DNA of 64,000 bases from Augochlora pura (GCF_028453695.1 NC_135782.1:3100001-3164000), one strand, 5' to 3'; positions 10,245 to 23,340 are shown, counted from the first letter of the stretch. The notes: generated by a model from the sequence alone, not told the origin. A program made the numbers and translations.

Positions 10245-12619
10245 CTATCTGGTTCTTCACAGGGTAGCTGCGTGCTCTGTTAGAGAGACGACGAAACAGC
10301 AAAACCGTCATATTACTTTCTCAACAGGCCGGGCATTTATCGTTCTCCCTCTGTCCCCGGGATCTTCTCGAGGAATAATTGACTCGGCAGCGAGTTAGAC
10401 GTTCGTTTGAAAGAGCGGCCGTGGGGTGTGCGGCTTTAAGATCGAAGTCTGGGCGACGGAGAATGAAGAACAATGGGGGAAGGATGAACGGGGAGAGTAC
10501 GAGAGAGCGGTTTAGGGCGAGAGAGAGAGGGGGGGAGGGGGGGATTCGAGCTTGTGTCATGGGTTCTCGGGCTTCTTCGGAAGGTGGCGGCCGCCCGGTC
10601 GGGGTGATGGGAGGAGAAGGGTGAAGGAGCTACGGAGGGTAGCTAATAGAAATGAAGAGGCGGCCTGACACGTCGGGGCATAAAGCTGTAAACCGTACAG
10701 GTGCTATCGTCGACGATGGTTTTAAGAGTATCGAACGAACTGACGATCGATCCTCGCGCGGATTTCCGCGACCATGTCAACGGGGATCGATGGAAATTAT
10801 TATGGTCGGGGTCTGGTGAGTTGGTTCGAATTTTTGGTGATTTAATTGATACGGTTATATATTTATATTTTTCATTTGTTAATCCAGGTAAAAAGTGTAA
10901 GACGAGACAAGTTTAAAATGATAAGATAATACTTCGATTTTGAAAATTATTGCTCTAACATATTTATTAAGAAATAAAATATAAAACAAATTTTGCGCGA
11001 GCCCTAATTTTGTTTAGGATACCGATTTCTCCCGGTTTGCGTTCGGATAGCGCGATAAATCGATTCCAAGAGCTGCTCGACGCCGGAAACGACGTCGCCG
11101 GTTATAAATTCTGATTTCTCTGGAAAAAAAGCATGCGAGTTTCGTCGCATGAATAAAGTATGGCGGCGCGGCGTTTCTCGTCAGTTCCTTTTTTTTTTTT
11201 TAAAGAACGACATCGGCCGCGAAGAAAAGGATAGGCGGGAGGAAGAAACGCGATTTAAATTTCGGCCATAACTTATCTTTCAATGAAGATTGTCCAGAGA
11301 CGATAGAAGCGGGGGAAATACGGAGCCTTAAATCTCTTTAAGAGGCCCCGGGAGCTGTCGATAAAAGGTAAAGGTTCTCGAAGGAATGCCCGGCATTCGA
11401 AATAATGCCGTGAATTCAAAACGAATCGGCGAAACCGGGGTGAACAATGTCCCGGACGAGGGAGAAACGGCCGGACCACGATTTACCGATCTTTATTGTT
11501 TATTCCCTCGCCGGAATTCCACCGAGAATTGATTCCTCAGACGTTCGACGACCGCCAAACGGCATTTCGCTTCGATTAAATCTGCCTAATGCGGCGTGAA
11601 ACGGGAATGGACGTTTCCATCAACCGAAATTGACATTCATATTTGTTCTATTACGTAAAATAAAATTATCGATTAAAAGAATCTACTGTACACTTTGACA
11701 AAGATCCGCTAATAAATAATACCAATATTGTCAAATCTGACGAGCTAAAAATTCTAGAATAATCATCGAAATATAGATATATTGTATTGTTGAGTATTGC
11801 AAGGGTTAATGGCAGCTCGGTCTCCGCGTCTTCGACCGAGAAAGCAGCGAGACGCCGCTAAACCGTGGCAGATTCATCCAGAGTAAAGCCGCGCCGCTCC
11901 GTGATCCCTTTTTATTTGCGCGTTCCGCGCAAAAATGGCCGGGGACATAAAAGATTTACGACTTCCTTCGGTTCGCGTCCACGTCCCCTCCCCGCCGTCG
12001 GGCCGGAGCCGCGCGTCCCACAATTCTTCCGCGGAAACCCTCGGCGATCCTTAAGTTATGCAGATTTCGAGGATCGCGGCGCGGAAATTCCCGCCGAAAA
12101 TTGAAATTTCATCCTCCTTTGTCTGGGCGACCGGGGGATCAGGCTCTCCCGGCAGAGCCCGCGGTAAAGGCGCGCAACCCTCTGAGATTACGTTCCGGCG
12201 TGGGAAACAATCGTGCCGCCGCGAGGACGACGCGCCTTGGCTTTCATTATCGAAAAAAGAAAGACGAGCCCGCTTTTACGCCCCTCCGTCCCGCCTACGC
12301 CTCCTCCGTCGAACCACCACCACCACCACCGCCCGTCCTCTGCTAAACCCAGCCATCGTCGCGAGGACCGCCCCGAGTTATGAATATTTTGCTGCTTTGA
12401 TCTACTCACGACGCTAATGCACGCCGCAGACGCCGGAAGAGGATCGTCGACGTGGCGCGCTAGAGCTACGTACCTGAAAATCAGAGGAAAAGAAGACGGT
12501 TTAAGGCTTGCGTGAATAAATTCTCTGGAACAGTTCTTAGATTATAGAGTCTGCTTTATCGATAGGAAGATTGCGAAATTGTTCGCTTGGTGCTTTATCG
12601 TCCGGTAGCCTGCGAATCG

Positions 12620-12633
12620 GTTGCCATAGTAAC
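12620..12633 (+). promoter_or_regulatory. X-box-like motif (RFX site)
   Basis: GTTGCCATAGTAAC closely matches the RFX consensus GTTGCCATGGNAAC: two half-sites separated by two bases. RFX X-boxes mark promoters of ciliary genes in animals. No adjacent gene is recognisable, so the site may be fortuitous or an element of a distant gene. Confidence 0.3.
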
Positions 12634-13156
12634 CCTTGATTTGTCATCTATTATTCAGATATAATATATGTTGAATTGTACTACAAGCTTCATTATTATC
12701 ATATACATTTTTCAATATTAAACACCTCTCGCGATTAATAAGATAAATAAGATCAAAATAGAATAACGAAGAATTTACATAATTAAATAACAAAGAAATG
12801 GAAACAGAGCTGCACTCTCTCTTCTTCTAATCTCGACGTGTTAAAATGTCAGAAGACTACTTTCGGCGAGGCTATTCGTCGCGATACTTCTTCAGGACTT
12901 TCGCGCGTCGTCCGTTCTATGAAAGTTCTCAGCAACTGCGTCGGTAGTTGCTTTGTTCGGGTGCTTTGTCCTCCAGCCGGTCGTTCGTCTCCGAAAACAT
13001 CGCGGAGAGCGGGTGTCCTCGACGGCGAAGACAAGAAACTCCTCGTCAATAATACACTCGGTTTAATCAAAGGGGGCATGTCACATCGTCGGGAGTACGG
13101 CTCAATTTAGATCCGAGATTGCCGGTAGTGGTGGCGTTTACAAGACACGGGGCGAG

Positions 13157-13202
13157 CGAGAGAGAGAGAGAGAGGAAGAGAGAGAGAGAGAGACGGAGAG
13201 AG
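13157..13202. repeat. (GA)n microsatellite
   Basis: Two GA runs interrupted by GGAA. It lies about 300 bp upstream of an oppositely oriented CT tract (13497-13557), so the two could pair as an inverted repeat. Confidence 0.95.
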
Positions 13203-13496
13203 CTTCGTGGCGCGATACTCCTGGTCCCCTACGCGGGACAAGTTCCGCCGCGCTTAATGGAGAACCAAGATAAGTTCTCGTTGAAACGAGCCTCCCAGGC
13301 ACACGCCTTCCCTTCGCCCCTTCGACGGAAACCGCCCGGTTCCTCGGCGAACACGAGGAAAAAGAAAACAACGTAGCCGAGGCCGACTTAGCCGAAAGGG
13401 TTAACCGAGTTTGGGTACAGAGGGGTGGAAACGTTGACGGAGAACGACAGCTTCTGACGAAGGACGACTTCTCCTTGACCCTCCTCCTTGGCAGAT

Positions 13497-13557
13497 CCTC
13501 TCTCTCTCTCTCTCTTCCCCTCTCTCTTACTCTCTCTCTCTCTCTGTCTGTCTCTCT
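13497..13557. repeat. (CT)n microsatellite
   Basis: Several CT runs broken by CCCC, TTA and TGTCTG. It is the complement of the GA tract at 13157-13202. Confidence 0.95.
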
Positions 13558-15570
13558 TATATGCACACGCTCTCCGCCTAATCGCCCTTAAAGACTTCTC
13601 CACGAATGATGAATCGAGGGCTTAACGAGCGCCGCGAGCAACCCTCTGCCGCTGCCGAGTGTATCGGTCATTGATTTCAACCCTGACGGAGCTGGCATTC
13701 CTGGGATAGACCTTGTAACGAGCACTGCTCTGTTACGATCTATTTAGATCAGTGGGATGCTGGATAACAGCGCAGCTGCTTCGGACAGTATTCGAATTGT
13801 TTCGAATCGATATTCGTCTGAGATCCGAACGAGTCGATTTCAGTTGGAATATTTTCTTCGAATGACTGCGACTTTTCTTCATTAAATCCTTGATTGAATA
13901 ATTCGAGATAATTCTGAAAATTCTCTATCCGAATAATTCGTATGATTGAAATGATTCTGAAAATTCTTCATCCAGCCAATTCGAACAACTGAAAATATAA
14001 AAATCCCGACCGCCGCTGGCGAACGTGTGAACCACCGATCCGGCATTTACCAACATTGTCAGAGGCCGAGTAACAGATCTCGGGGAACCCGTTCGGCGCT
14101 GTCAATCGTCACGCGAGCGTAGTTATGGCTTCTTATTGGCAGCGCTCTCGGATTCGACCGCAAGAGCGGACGCGAACCAAGTGCCGGCCACGGCCGGCTG
14201 GCATCGCGTGGGCCCCAGCCGTGGAAAGAAGAGACGAGAATCGCGACTGCCCGTGCAAGGAGAGTACATATTGATCTTCCATTTCCTGCGGCGCGAACCC
14301 TGGGGCCTCTGTCTTCGGATCGCGATACCTGGGCCAGGCCGCCGTACCGTGTCCTCCCACGTTGCTCGCCGGTGGATGACGGTCCGCGCACGAAGCGCAA
14401 CCGGTCTCTCCACGCCGGAGTCCCACGGGGCAACGATTACACGAATCGGTGATTCATAATCGGCGATTCGGGCTTCCTTCCTGAACGCAATCACCGCCGG
14501 GAGAGCGAGGCCACCGTCGACGGGGGGAAAAAGAAAGTCTGGGGAATTGTGGGCCATCGATCCTCCTCGCCGCGTCCCATCGTTTACATTCAATCGGCCG
14601 ACCTATCCTCTCGGAACCGTCTTTGCGGGATTCCACGGGATATCTCCTTCCTCCCTTTTCTCTACCCGCCCTTCAATTTTTCCATTCTCGAGGCCCTCGT
14701 GTTCTCTTGCCTCGCATCGATTCCAATCGATCGTCGTACACGGACTGCGGATTTCGCGGATTTATAAAGGAAACGGCAAATACGGCTGAGAGCGCGCATC
14801 GGAACGAACAACGTGCACGGTGATGGTGTTTTCGAAGTATTAGCTGAATCTATGGTGCTATCTTTTTGTAAAATATGTAAATCAATGTCTCTGTGTTGTA
14901 TATATAATTCTCTTTATATTTCGTCTAATTATAATATTTCTATAAAATATAGTATACTCGACTGCAAGATTGAAACATCGTCGATTTTTGCCGTATAACT
15001 AGTCAGACTTTGAACAGCTGCAACTTTGTTAATAATTATTATAAAATTACGATCTTTGTCTGAAATTAAAGCTTGAAATCTCTACTTTACAATGACGTAC
15101 TCGAAGTTTTAATACCGTTCTTCCGTTTGACTGTATTACCCAAAATTCGAGGGCATGTTCTCAGCTCCCGAACAAGCAAAATTCCACGAACAATTCTCCG
15201 CGAATATTTATTAATTTATATTCTACAATTCAATTGGCCGAGCGAATGGACGACCGCCCGAGCAGGGAATGTCAACTATTTATCAGAGCGATGTTCACGG
15301 CTCGGTCGGTTCCCCATTCACGTACCACGGCGAAGATATCCCCGTATTTCATGCAGATGCACCCTGTATTAACATCTGGGACGTCGAAACAATGAGACCC
15401 TCCGGGTAGCCAGACAATAAGACACCTGTTTCCGACCAATCAGACCGGTCTCTGATGCCAATCCCTCTCCTCGGGATGAAATCAATAGCAGAAGCCATGA
15501 TTATACACAGGCGTTCGCAGGTAATGAAAGCCATTTGTATTCGAGAAATACCTTGCGATGGTCGAGACGA
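13558..15570. other. Unique non-coding DNA, no gene recognised
   Basis: The GC-rich part (about 14040-14800) is open in several frames on both strands, including a 156-residue minus-strand frame at 14123-14593. These mutually overlapping frames have no domain, so I treat them as chance. About 14825-15110 is AT-rich. Short GAATAATTCG-type repeats occur at 13880-13960. Confidence 0.6.
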
Positions 15571-15615
15571 GTTACACGAACGGGTTACACGAACGGGTTA
15601 CACGACGAGTTACAA
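15571..15615. repeat. 13-bp tandem repeat, ~3.5 copies
   Basis: GTTACACGAACGG starts at 15571, 15584 and 15597. A shortened copy (GTTACAAC) starts at 15609. It is a small minisatellite with no visible function. Confidence 0.85.
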
Positions 15616-16713
15616 CAGCGTACAACACCGCGGAATTCGATGTCCCGTTTGGCCTTTGTGCGTTTGCGTCAGCCGCGGATCCGCCGACCGGAAGGAAACG
15701 CTTGAGCCGAATACGATTGCATCGGCAATTAGAATTATAAAATGTCCAAGAGAAAATTTTAATCAACCGAGAATAATGAAACAATACTTCGAAATTCTTC
15801 GAGCTTCTGTTCGATCGTTATAATAGCAAACACGATTCAATTAGACGAAATTACGTGATCGCTAAGGGAGAGAGAGGACGGTCCTCTGGCCAAAGAAAAA
15901 GGAATTCCCGCTGATGCGGTAGGAAAGATGATTTGTTCGTTAGAAGAAAAGGGATCCCGGGTGCGGGAGGGAACTTTGATTTCGTGACATCAGCTCCTTC
16001 GCCGGAGCGGGAGAGTATTTCATTTGGTTAGATCCGGGGGAGAGAGGGGAGTTCTGCTCCGGCATAACCGCATTAGTCAAGCTGTCGTGCCTCGTTCGAG
16101 ATCGCTTGTCAGCCGGTCCTTTGACGGGGGAAGGCGGGAGGAAGGAGGGTAGGGGAGGGGCGGCACTGTGCCGGCCGAACAATAATTTCATATCTCTGAA
16201 AGTGCCGGCCAATCTAGCGCGCATCGCCGCGCTCCGACGCCTTGCATTTCTGATGAATATCGACGCCCTCCTTTTTCCTCCTTTTATTCATCGCATCACG
16301 TATCCTGCCGGAGCCGATACGCCTGAGCTACGATGGGAACGATGCTTGTCAAGCTTCCCTCTTTCACCCTTCCGATATATGTATACGCGTATATAGACGG
16401 AGCGCGAATTTACTGCCGCGAAAAAGCCTCCGATATACATCGAAAACAATATTTAATATATCTATATACATATTTTCCCAGAAAATATTATTAGACAACG
16501 AACGATCCCGAAAAGTGTGACCAGCACTTTAGAAAATTGTGATGAGTAACGAGTCAGGGAATCAGGGGTGTCGTTGCCTAAACGTCAGATTCCGTCGTTG
16601 ACGAATCCGTCGTTGCCTTTGTGCATCCGTCAGCCGAGCTGCCACCCGAGCGAACAACAAAGGGAAAAATGCAGGGAGGAAAAAGATAATTGCGACGAGG
16701 GCTGGAGGGGTGG

Positions 16714-16715
<2 letters not shown>
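15616..16715. other. Unique non-coding DNA, no gene recognised
   Basis: GC-rich with a GGGGGAGAG-type purine patch around 16035-16160 and an AT island at 16430-16510. No frame has recognisable protein features. Confidence 0.6.

Positions 16716-16755
<40 letters not shown>
16716..16755. repeat. (GA)n microsatellite
   Basis: An almost perfect GA run of 40 bp. Confidence 0.96.
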
Positions 16756-16757
<2 letters not shown>

Positions 16758-16990
16758 GTGAGAAAATTCAGCTTGACCTCGCCGCCCGTCTGCCACTGGG
16801 TGCGCGCGACGAAAGGAAACAGACGTCTGCCTAATGAAAACTGTCAAAAATTCGGGGCCTGTGGAACGCGTTAATTGAAATCCCGAGAAAAAGGACGCCC
16901 ACGGCGTTTTCTTTCACCTATTTTCCGCGCGCGCGATTATTCTTATCGGTCGAACTATCCGAGGGTGAAGTAGCTTTATTTGGTAGATCG

Positions 16991-17264
16991 TAGGAGACTG
17001 AATTATTTTTATTTGTTACAGGGTACGAGACTGAATTATTTTTATTTCTTGAAATGCAGCAGTGTGAATTATTTTTATTTCTTGAAATGCAAGAGTGTGA
17101 ATTATTTTTATTTCTTGAAATGCAGGAGTGTGAATTATTTTTATTTCTTGAAATGCAGGAGCGTGAATTATTTTTATTTCTTGAAATGCCGGAGACTGAA
17201 TTATTTTTATTTCTCGAAACGCAGCAGTGTGAATGATTTTTATGTTTTTAAACTGTAGGAGATA
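16991..17264. repeat. 33-bp minisatellite, 8 copies, stop-free on several frames
   Basis: TGAATTATTTTTATTTCTTG recurs at 16999, 17032, 17065, 17098, 17131, 17164, 17197 and 17230, an exact 33-bp period without indels. The remainder of the unit is AAATGCAGGAGTG with variants. Because 33 is a multiple of three, a frame open in one unit stays open throughout. Frames encode an 11-residue repeat containing NYFYFLKC on the plus strand and another containing EIKIIH on the minus strand. TAGGAGA flanks both ends (16991 and 17257). Openness in several frames argues against a real coding sequence. Confidence 0.93.
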
Positions 17265-18307
17265 CCCTGTCATCGGTGAGCAACAAATGCCGCGTGTTCC
17301 TCGGCCGATCTTTCAATGGAACAGATCCGAGGCGATCGTTGCGCCGATATAAATCATCGACGAAATACACGATTATTTCAGCGAGCACGCGCATCGCGAC
17401 GATGGCGGTTCGACGCCGAATAGTTGTCGCGATTGAATTCCATAGGCTCGTTGTACCGCCTCGCGCGCCATTCAATGGAGAAAGTCAGATGAACGCGGGG
17501 CGAGAGCGCGCTCGCGCGATTTATCGTTGCGTACCAACCCGTCAATCCGCTTGCGAGCGTAGAGCACGTATAATTGGGAGGACTATCGTCCCGGCCGTGT
17601 TTAGCTACCTTTTGTGGGATCAAGGTATTACTGCGAGCCGGTGCTCCCGTGGCATTGTTATCCGGCCCGTCGAGGGCTGCCGAGGGGCGGAGGGGGTGGT
17701 ATAGCTTCCATTGTGAGTCGCGGCCACCCCGTGGTGGAGGAGCCACGGGGGAACCCACCGAAACGCCGGAAGTTACGGGGCCGGGGCCGTTTGCTGTTAA
17801 ATTTTAGCGCTCAATGAAACACCGGCTCCGCCGAAAGAAATTTCATTCCGGGCCGTAATTTCCTGCGAACGCGTTTGCGAACCGAATTTCCGCGCGACGC
17901 TCTTACGTCGACGAGAAGCAATTGTCACTTACGATACAAAATAGTCTCCTACAAAAAGAAACATAAAAAAAAACCATTGCTATTATTTATACCGTAGAAA
18001 CGTTGGAGGAACAAGGATATTAATTTTTCAACGAACCCCGTCGGAAACGAGCATGCGCTCGACCGCAGCGTCCGCGGCTAATCTCCGGGTCGAATCTTGA
18101 GCCGGGGATGAAGCCCGCAGTCAAAGATGAGGGATAACGCGCGTCCGATTTCCGATAAGATTTCAGCAAAGCATAAAGGCTTGTTAAAAAGAATCGGTCC
18201 GCGGCAGTGGAAGGCAAATAACAATTTATAGAACGAAACTGGTTCGTGACAGGATATACCCAGCGCGGTCCGATCGTATCTGACAAAAGGGAGGATTGAC
18301 GAGGATC
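17265..18307. other. Unique GC-rich non-coding DNA, no gene recognised
   Basis: Frames at 17276-17704 (plus) and 17378-17758 (minus) overlap in GC-rich sequence, and neither shows a domain. No RNA gene was seen. Confidence 0.6.
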
Positions 18308-18311
18308 GAGG

Positions 18312-18342
<31 letters not shown>
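18308..18342. repeat. (GA)n microsatellite
   Basis: A GA run with one GGG interruption. Confidence 0.95.
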
Positions 18343-18699
18343 CTGTCCGTAGCCATGTCGTGTGTTTCCAGGCTTTTCTTCTTTCGGGTTTCATCCTTGA
18401 AAGGCGACAGATGGCTGGACAAGCGAACGGCGTTCAGCTATTCCGCAGGGAATCTCTTCTCCTCTGTTCGATTCCCCGGGGTGGTACGAACTCGCCAAAA
18501 ATAATCATAACAATTACCAGGCTGCCGTAAAGGAGACAGTTGCGCGAAACGAACGCGATTATCGAAGGATGAGTCTGGACGATTAGTGTTTTTTTTCTGC
18601 GGATTTTTAGACCGTGCATTTTATGCTGTTGTAATTACGTAATTGTATCGTTGAGATTGCTATATAGTGTATGTAGTATTAAGAGTGGTGTGGTTATAC

Positions 18700-18865
18700 T
18701 GTTGCGATTGTATAATTATGATTTTGTAATTGTATAATTGTAGTTTTATAATCGGAGAGTTATGCTTTTGTAATTCTAGAGTTATGCTTCTGCAATTCTA
18801 GAGTTATGCTTCTGTAATTGTAGAATCATGTTTTTATAATTGTAGAGTTATATCATTATAATCGG
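18700..18865. repeat. 22-bp AT-rich minisatellite
   Basis: GTTATGCTTCTGTAATTCTA recurs with a 22-bp period (GTTATGCT at 18759, 18781 and 18803). More diverged copies lie on both sides (ATAATTGTAGTTTTATAATC upstream, ATCATGTTTTTATAATTGTA downstream). Confidence 0.88.
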
Positions 18866-20138
18866 AGATAGCCAGTAACCATAGCCAGTAAAATCAAAGA
18901 CGACGTATTTTTCGGTGTCGTCTCGCAGCAAAGAAACTGTGAACGGCGGCGGAACGCGTTTCCGCTTCCTAACCGCGAAAAGAGAGCATTTGCAGCAAAA
19001 TGTAAGCAGAAACTGCGGTTTCTGGTTTGCCGGCGACCACCTCGCCCAGATGGGAACATCGAGATATAACACCTGAGGCTACTGTAAATTTAACGGAACA
19101 CACAGAGGCGTACGCCTCGGGAACTTTTGGCGAGCAAGTTTCCACATACTGGCCTAATTATTTCAGACATGATAATGGGTGCAGAACCCCACTTGGCACG
19201 CGAACGCGAAATACCGTGCGCTAAGGAATTCTTGGTTTGTTTAGAATTCGACAATAATTCTTCCCTAAGACGTAGTTTTGGAAGTTTCAGTATTAATTTT
19301 CGACATAATCTTTGCGTTATTCTTGCCGCAATTCTGCAGTAATTCTCGCATAATAGTCTTCAACGTTACCAAGAATAAAACTACATATTTTATACTCTTA
19401 TAATAAAAGAATCTATACGTTATTCGCATCAGCTCATAAAAATAACGAAAGAAAAGAAATTTCTGATATTCTGAACTAATACAAATAATTACTATATTGC
19501 AGCAAAAACACCGAATCGTTAATTAATCGTCCAGGAAAAATGACTACGTGAATCCTATAGTCAGTGCTATACGAATCAACCGCTATAGACCATTCGATCA
19601 AGAGGTTTCACTTAAACCACCCCCGGGGAGACGATAGCGGAAGATCCGTCGCGATAACAGAGTGTGTCCCCACGGATGCACGTCACTCGTATTTGTTCCT
19701 GTCAATCAAAACAATCCAGGATCGAACAGGAGAAGCTGCGCAGAGGAAGGGACCAGGGGGAAGAGAAGCTGATCCGACCGCACTCGTGGCCCCCGCGCGC
19801 GCAGAGGGGGTGCGCGTGACGTTTAGCTCGATATCCGTCCGTCTGACCCACACCGGGATTAATCTACTTCAAAGGACCGCCGTCGCCGCCGCCGCCGCGC
19901 GCGCGCTTTTCTTTCCCTTCGTCCTTTTCATTTTCCCGGGCCCTTTTTTTTTCCAACGGCACTAGTCGCCGGGAAATAATCAACTGGGGAAACAGCTTTG
20001 CGCGACGTGGAAAAACATGTTACAGGGAAATCGGGCGACTGAGAAAATACCCGGAAAAATGCCAGGTTGTGTCACATCTCAACGGAAACGTAATTGCAGT
20101 GCAGTTTTTCTGGATTTCGTTCGCTGACGCTGAAATAC
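18866..20138. other. Unique non-coding DNA, no gene recognised
   Basis: AT-rich at 19240-19540, GC-rich at 19620-20040 with a GCC/GC run near 19885-19910. A 133-residue frame at 19564-19965 runs through this GC-rich simple sequence and has no recognisable features. Confidence 0.6.
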
Positions 20139-20245
20139 TTATATTTATATTTTATGTATTTTATTTGCATTTTATATATTTTATGTATTTTATTTGTATG
20201 ATCATGTATTTATTTGTACGATTATGTATTTATTTGGGCGACATG
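20139..20245. repeat. Degenerate ATGTATTTTATTTGTA repeat
   Basis: Variants of TTTTATGTATTTTATTTG and ATTATGTATTTATTTG recur four to five times. It is AT-rich low-complexity sequence in an AT island. Confidence 0.75.
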
Positions 20246-23200
20246 GTATGATAATTTTCAACGACGCCTTAGAGTCGCCATTCGACCGCCAAGGGGTTGA
20301 ATTTTATTCCGATTTTTAAGTTGTTGTTGCATTGCTTATATTATCACTGTATATATACTATTGTTATCTTATTACGTCACTATATTATTATATATTATCT
20401 AAACTGAATTCCGTATATCGTCTATGATCGACACACTATCATTACGTTACTGTCTTACAAAGAACCAAATAGCTAATTCCGTTGATAATTAACACAATTA
20501 TTATCATTATTACTTCGAGTCTACAATTACCCCTATTTCAAACGAACTCCGCTAACCTCGCGCGAGAGAAATGCGCGCCCACGATCGAGAATCGCGAGCA
20601 AGCCACCAATTGTCTTCGAAGACGGAAAGATCGCCGGCCCACGCGATCGATCTCGTTCCCTTCGGTCCTTAATTGCCGCGGATAATTGCGCGGCCTTTCC
20701 GGCCTCTCTGACTCACGTTTGCTCCCCTCACAACCTGGCCAACAATTTTTCCGGCCCCGACTCGATTGTGTGACGGTGGTATAAGAAGAAGAAGAAGGAG
20801 GAGGAGGAAGGAAGGGGCCTGTAAGAAAACGGAGCGCGTTGCCCCGAAGTCACGGTTTGCTTGTTCGTCCCACGCGAGAGAGCCAATATCCGACGCGGAT
20901 ACGCGATATTGCGATCGATGCCATTGGCCTATCTGGAATACGATCCGATCGGTACCCAACGATCCCGGAACGTGTGAGAATCCGTCGCCGCAGCGCGGCG
21001 CGACGCTTTTCGAGATCGATTACCGGCCGGCGGATATACGCGAAGCGCGCGCGCGCGCGCACGCGGAATTTTGGGGTGAAATAAAATTGCATAAATATAT
21101 GCAATAGAATAGAATATAAAAAGAAGGCTTTAACGTAGTCTGCATCCATGAATTTCAATAGAAATATCACTTATAAATACTACTATTATTTATACCTATA
21201 CAATTTATAACCAATTTACAATATATGTATAATTTATAGCATCAGCACACCCAGCATCATCGTGACATACTATATCGTTTATTTCTGTCTACGTATAATA
21301 TAAATGGAAACCACAAAATGGATTGAAATGCAAATAAGACAAGCGATTTACTCGGCAACTTTATTCATGCAAATATTGTTGCAAATGAATATTCAGATAT
21401 TCCGTTTTGCCTATGGGGGTAGCTGGAATCGTGATATTGGTATATTTAGGTTCGATCACGCGGAGCTGCCCCGCGAATCGCGATGCGAAAATATGGCCGG
21501 TACGAGGTCGACCGCGTAACGATGGCTATTCGATGGTTAATCTACGCGAAAACAGGCCCCGGTCGACTTATCGTCGCCGTCCAGTTAGCGTGTTGCCCGC
21601 TTAAAGAGGATTAAGAACCCGGTTTCCGCGTCGCGATACTCTCTGCCTCGCGGGATCTCGGAATGGTAAATGTACTCGACCGAGAGCGAGAGCCACGTGA
21701 ATCGAGCTCGCGCGCGCCAATGATTCAGGATAACGATTCAGGAGAGAGAGAGGAATAAAGAGAAGCAAGCAGAAATAAAGAGAAGTAGAAAGAAGCAGAG
21801 AGAAACCGAAATAGAGAAACTTAGAAAATGTCAAAGAAAAATAGAGACACTTATCATAATTATGATAATTATGATAATAATGACAATCATGACAATTATG
21901 ACAATATTAATAAATTTAAGCATCAACTATTATATATAGTCTCTATTTTACAGAAGAATTAAATCGGCGTCAGATTAATATAAATGAAATAAATTAAACT
22001 TAAAGATAGTGGAAAAGAGAGAAACTTCAAGAAACAAAGAAAATCAGAAATGGACCTAGAGAAATAAATAAAATTAGAGATGAACTTAGGAAGACAGGAA
22101 CAGGAAGAGAGAAAGGGAGAGAGGTAAAGAGGTTCTCCATTTGCTCCGGCATCGGTTTCTCTTTCGCCGAAGGTATACACCGCGATAATTATAAATCGCT
22201 CGTGGTTGCTGCTAACGAGCCTCGCCGGCTCGCGCCCCCGCCACGCTGTAATGTTTGCAACTGTCCGAACCGTCGTGCAGCATTGCTCCTCGAGAACAGG
22301 ATATTAATTCGCGCTGCACATTGTGGCTCGTTTAGAGCCCGGTTAAACAGACTTTAAACACCGTCGCGATTAAGGAACGCTCGACGACAGGTTTATTTGA
22401 GCTTTTAGCACGTATAAATTATCTAAAATTGCCATATATATGTTTTAAATTCTATTGTAGCAACTATCTACGTTTGACATCAATTCTGTTACGTATTTGA
22501 TCAATCACACTAGCTGCAATTTTTTCTCAACAAAATATATTCTACAGTTACCCTAACCTATACAAAATTTATAAATATATTACACGAGTATTTTAATCTA
22601 AAACGTCGGAGAACTATATTGATATTAATATGTAAAATTACCATTTCTTCTTGTCCACAGCTAAGAGATTAGATCATAGCCTGGCAACGAGAAATGAACG
22701 CGTTAAAGCTTAATTGAACTCGGTGAACATAACCTTAACGACGCAGTGGCGCCTCGGATGAACCCCGCCGTTGAATTTCGGAAATAAAGAGCCTCGAAAA
22801 TTTCGCCGAACGACATAGATAATCATAGTAGGGGCGGAAAGGGTAGCTCCGGCATTTTCCGGCGACGGGTCAAGAACACTCGATGGCGAGCTACCCCGTT
22901 GCACCCTTTTCACCAGCCATAAAACCCGGTTAGCTACGACGAAGCCACGAGACGCTCGTCCCGACCAAAATGAACTTCTTCCTCGCCTCTCTTCCTTTCC
23001 TTTCCTTTCCTTCCTTTCTTTTTTTTCCCCTGTCTTTTTGTTCGTCGCTCGCTGCCATTAACAGGGAACATTCGAGTATCTTAAGTAATTATCAAAGGTA
23101 ATTCAATGAGCGGTTAAAACCCCCGTGAAAAGGCTAGCGGCGGCCATAAGTACTAGGCGACTTCGGGGAGCAAATTAAGGGGTCGGGATCGAAGGTCCCG

Positions 23201-23255
23201 AAGAAAGGACAATGCCGTCGCAGTAAAGAGAGAGAGGGAGGAGAGTTGATGAAGA
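20246..23255. other. Unique non-coding DNA, no gene recognised
   Basis: AT islands at 20280-20520, 21090-21400, 21830-22110 and 22400-22660 alternate with GC-rich DNA. Simple tracts include GAAGAAGGAGG near 20788-20812, (GC)n near 21048-21062, ATGATAATTATGAC variants at 21850-21905, and a TTTCC-rich pyrimidine patch at 22976-23030. Open frames are short and unremarkable. Confidence 0.6.
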
Positions 23256-23340
23256 AGAGAGGACAGAAGGCTTTGAAGACGGAACTAGGAGACCTGCTAC
23301 TGGGTCGAGGGTTGCGCCGTGAATGAAACCGTGAAGGAGA
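23256..23340 (+). repeat. Diverged repeated segment, copy 1
   Basis: GAGAGGACAGA, then TACTGGGTCGAGGGTT (from 23298), then TGAATGAAACCG and TGAAGGAG. The same ordered blocks occur about 700 bp downstream at 23955-24020. Further weak similarity follows (ACTGTTCC near 23426 and near 24115). It is a decayed local duplication or a shared functional motif. Confidence 0.6.

Larger units (their letters stand above)
9739..13156. other. Unique non-coding DNA, no gene recognised
   Basis: Alternating GC-rich stretches and AT-rich islands (9905-10110, 10820-11010, 11640-11800, 12640-12800). It holds a GACGTC cluster at 10211-10244, a short (CAC)n at 12307-12330 and an X-box-like site at 12620-12633. Frames at 11865-12417 lie in all three plus frames of GC-rich DNA and are not convincing exons. 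Confidence 0.6.

Noticed and set aside
13138..13566. 142-residue minus-strand frame with Arg-Glu and Ser-Leu repeats
   Set aside because: It is created by the GA and CT microsatellites at its two ends.
14059..14636. Several long overlapping frames on both strands (up to 156 residues)
   Set aside because: At least four mutually incompatible frames share the segment, which is the pattern of stop-poor GC-rich DNA and not of a gene.
18460..18482. GTTCGATTCC, a tRNA B-box-like string
   Set aside because: The flanks do not form a T stem and no A box or cloverleaf lies upstream.
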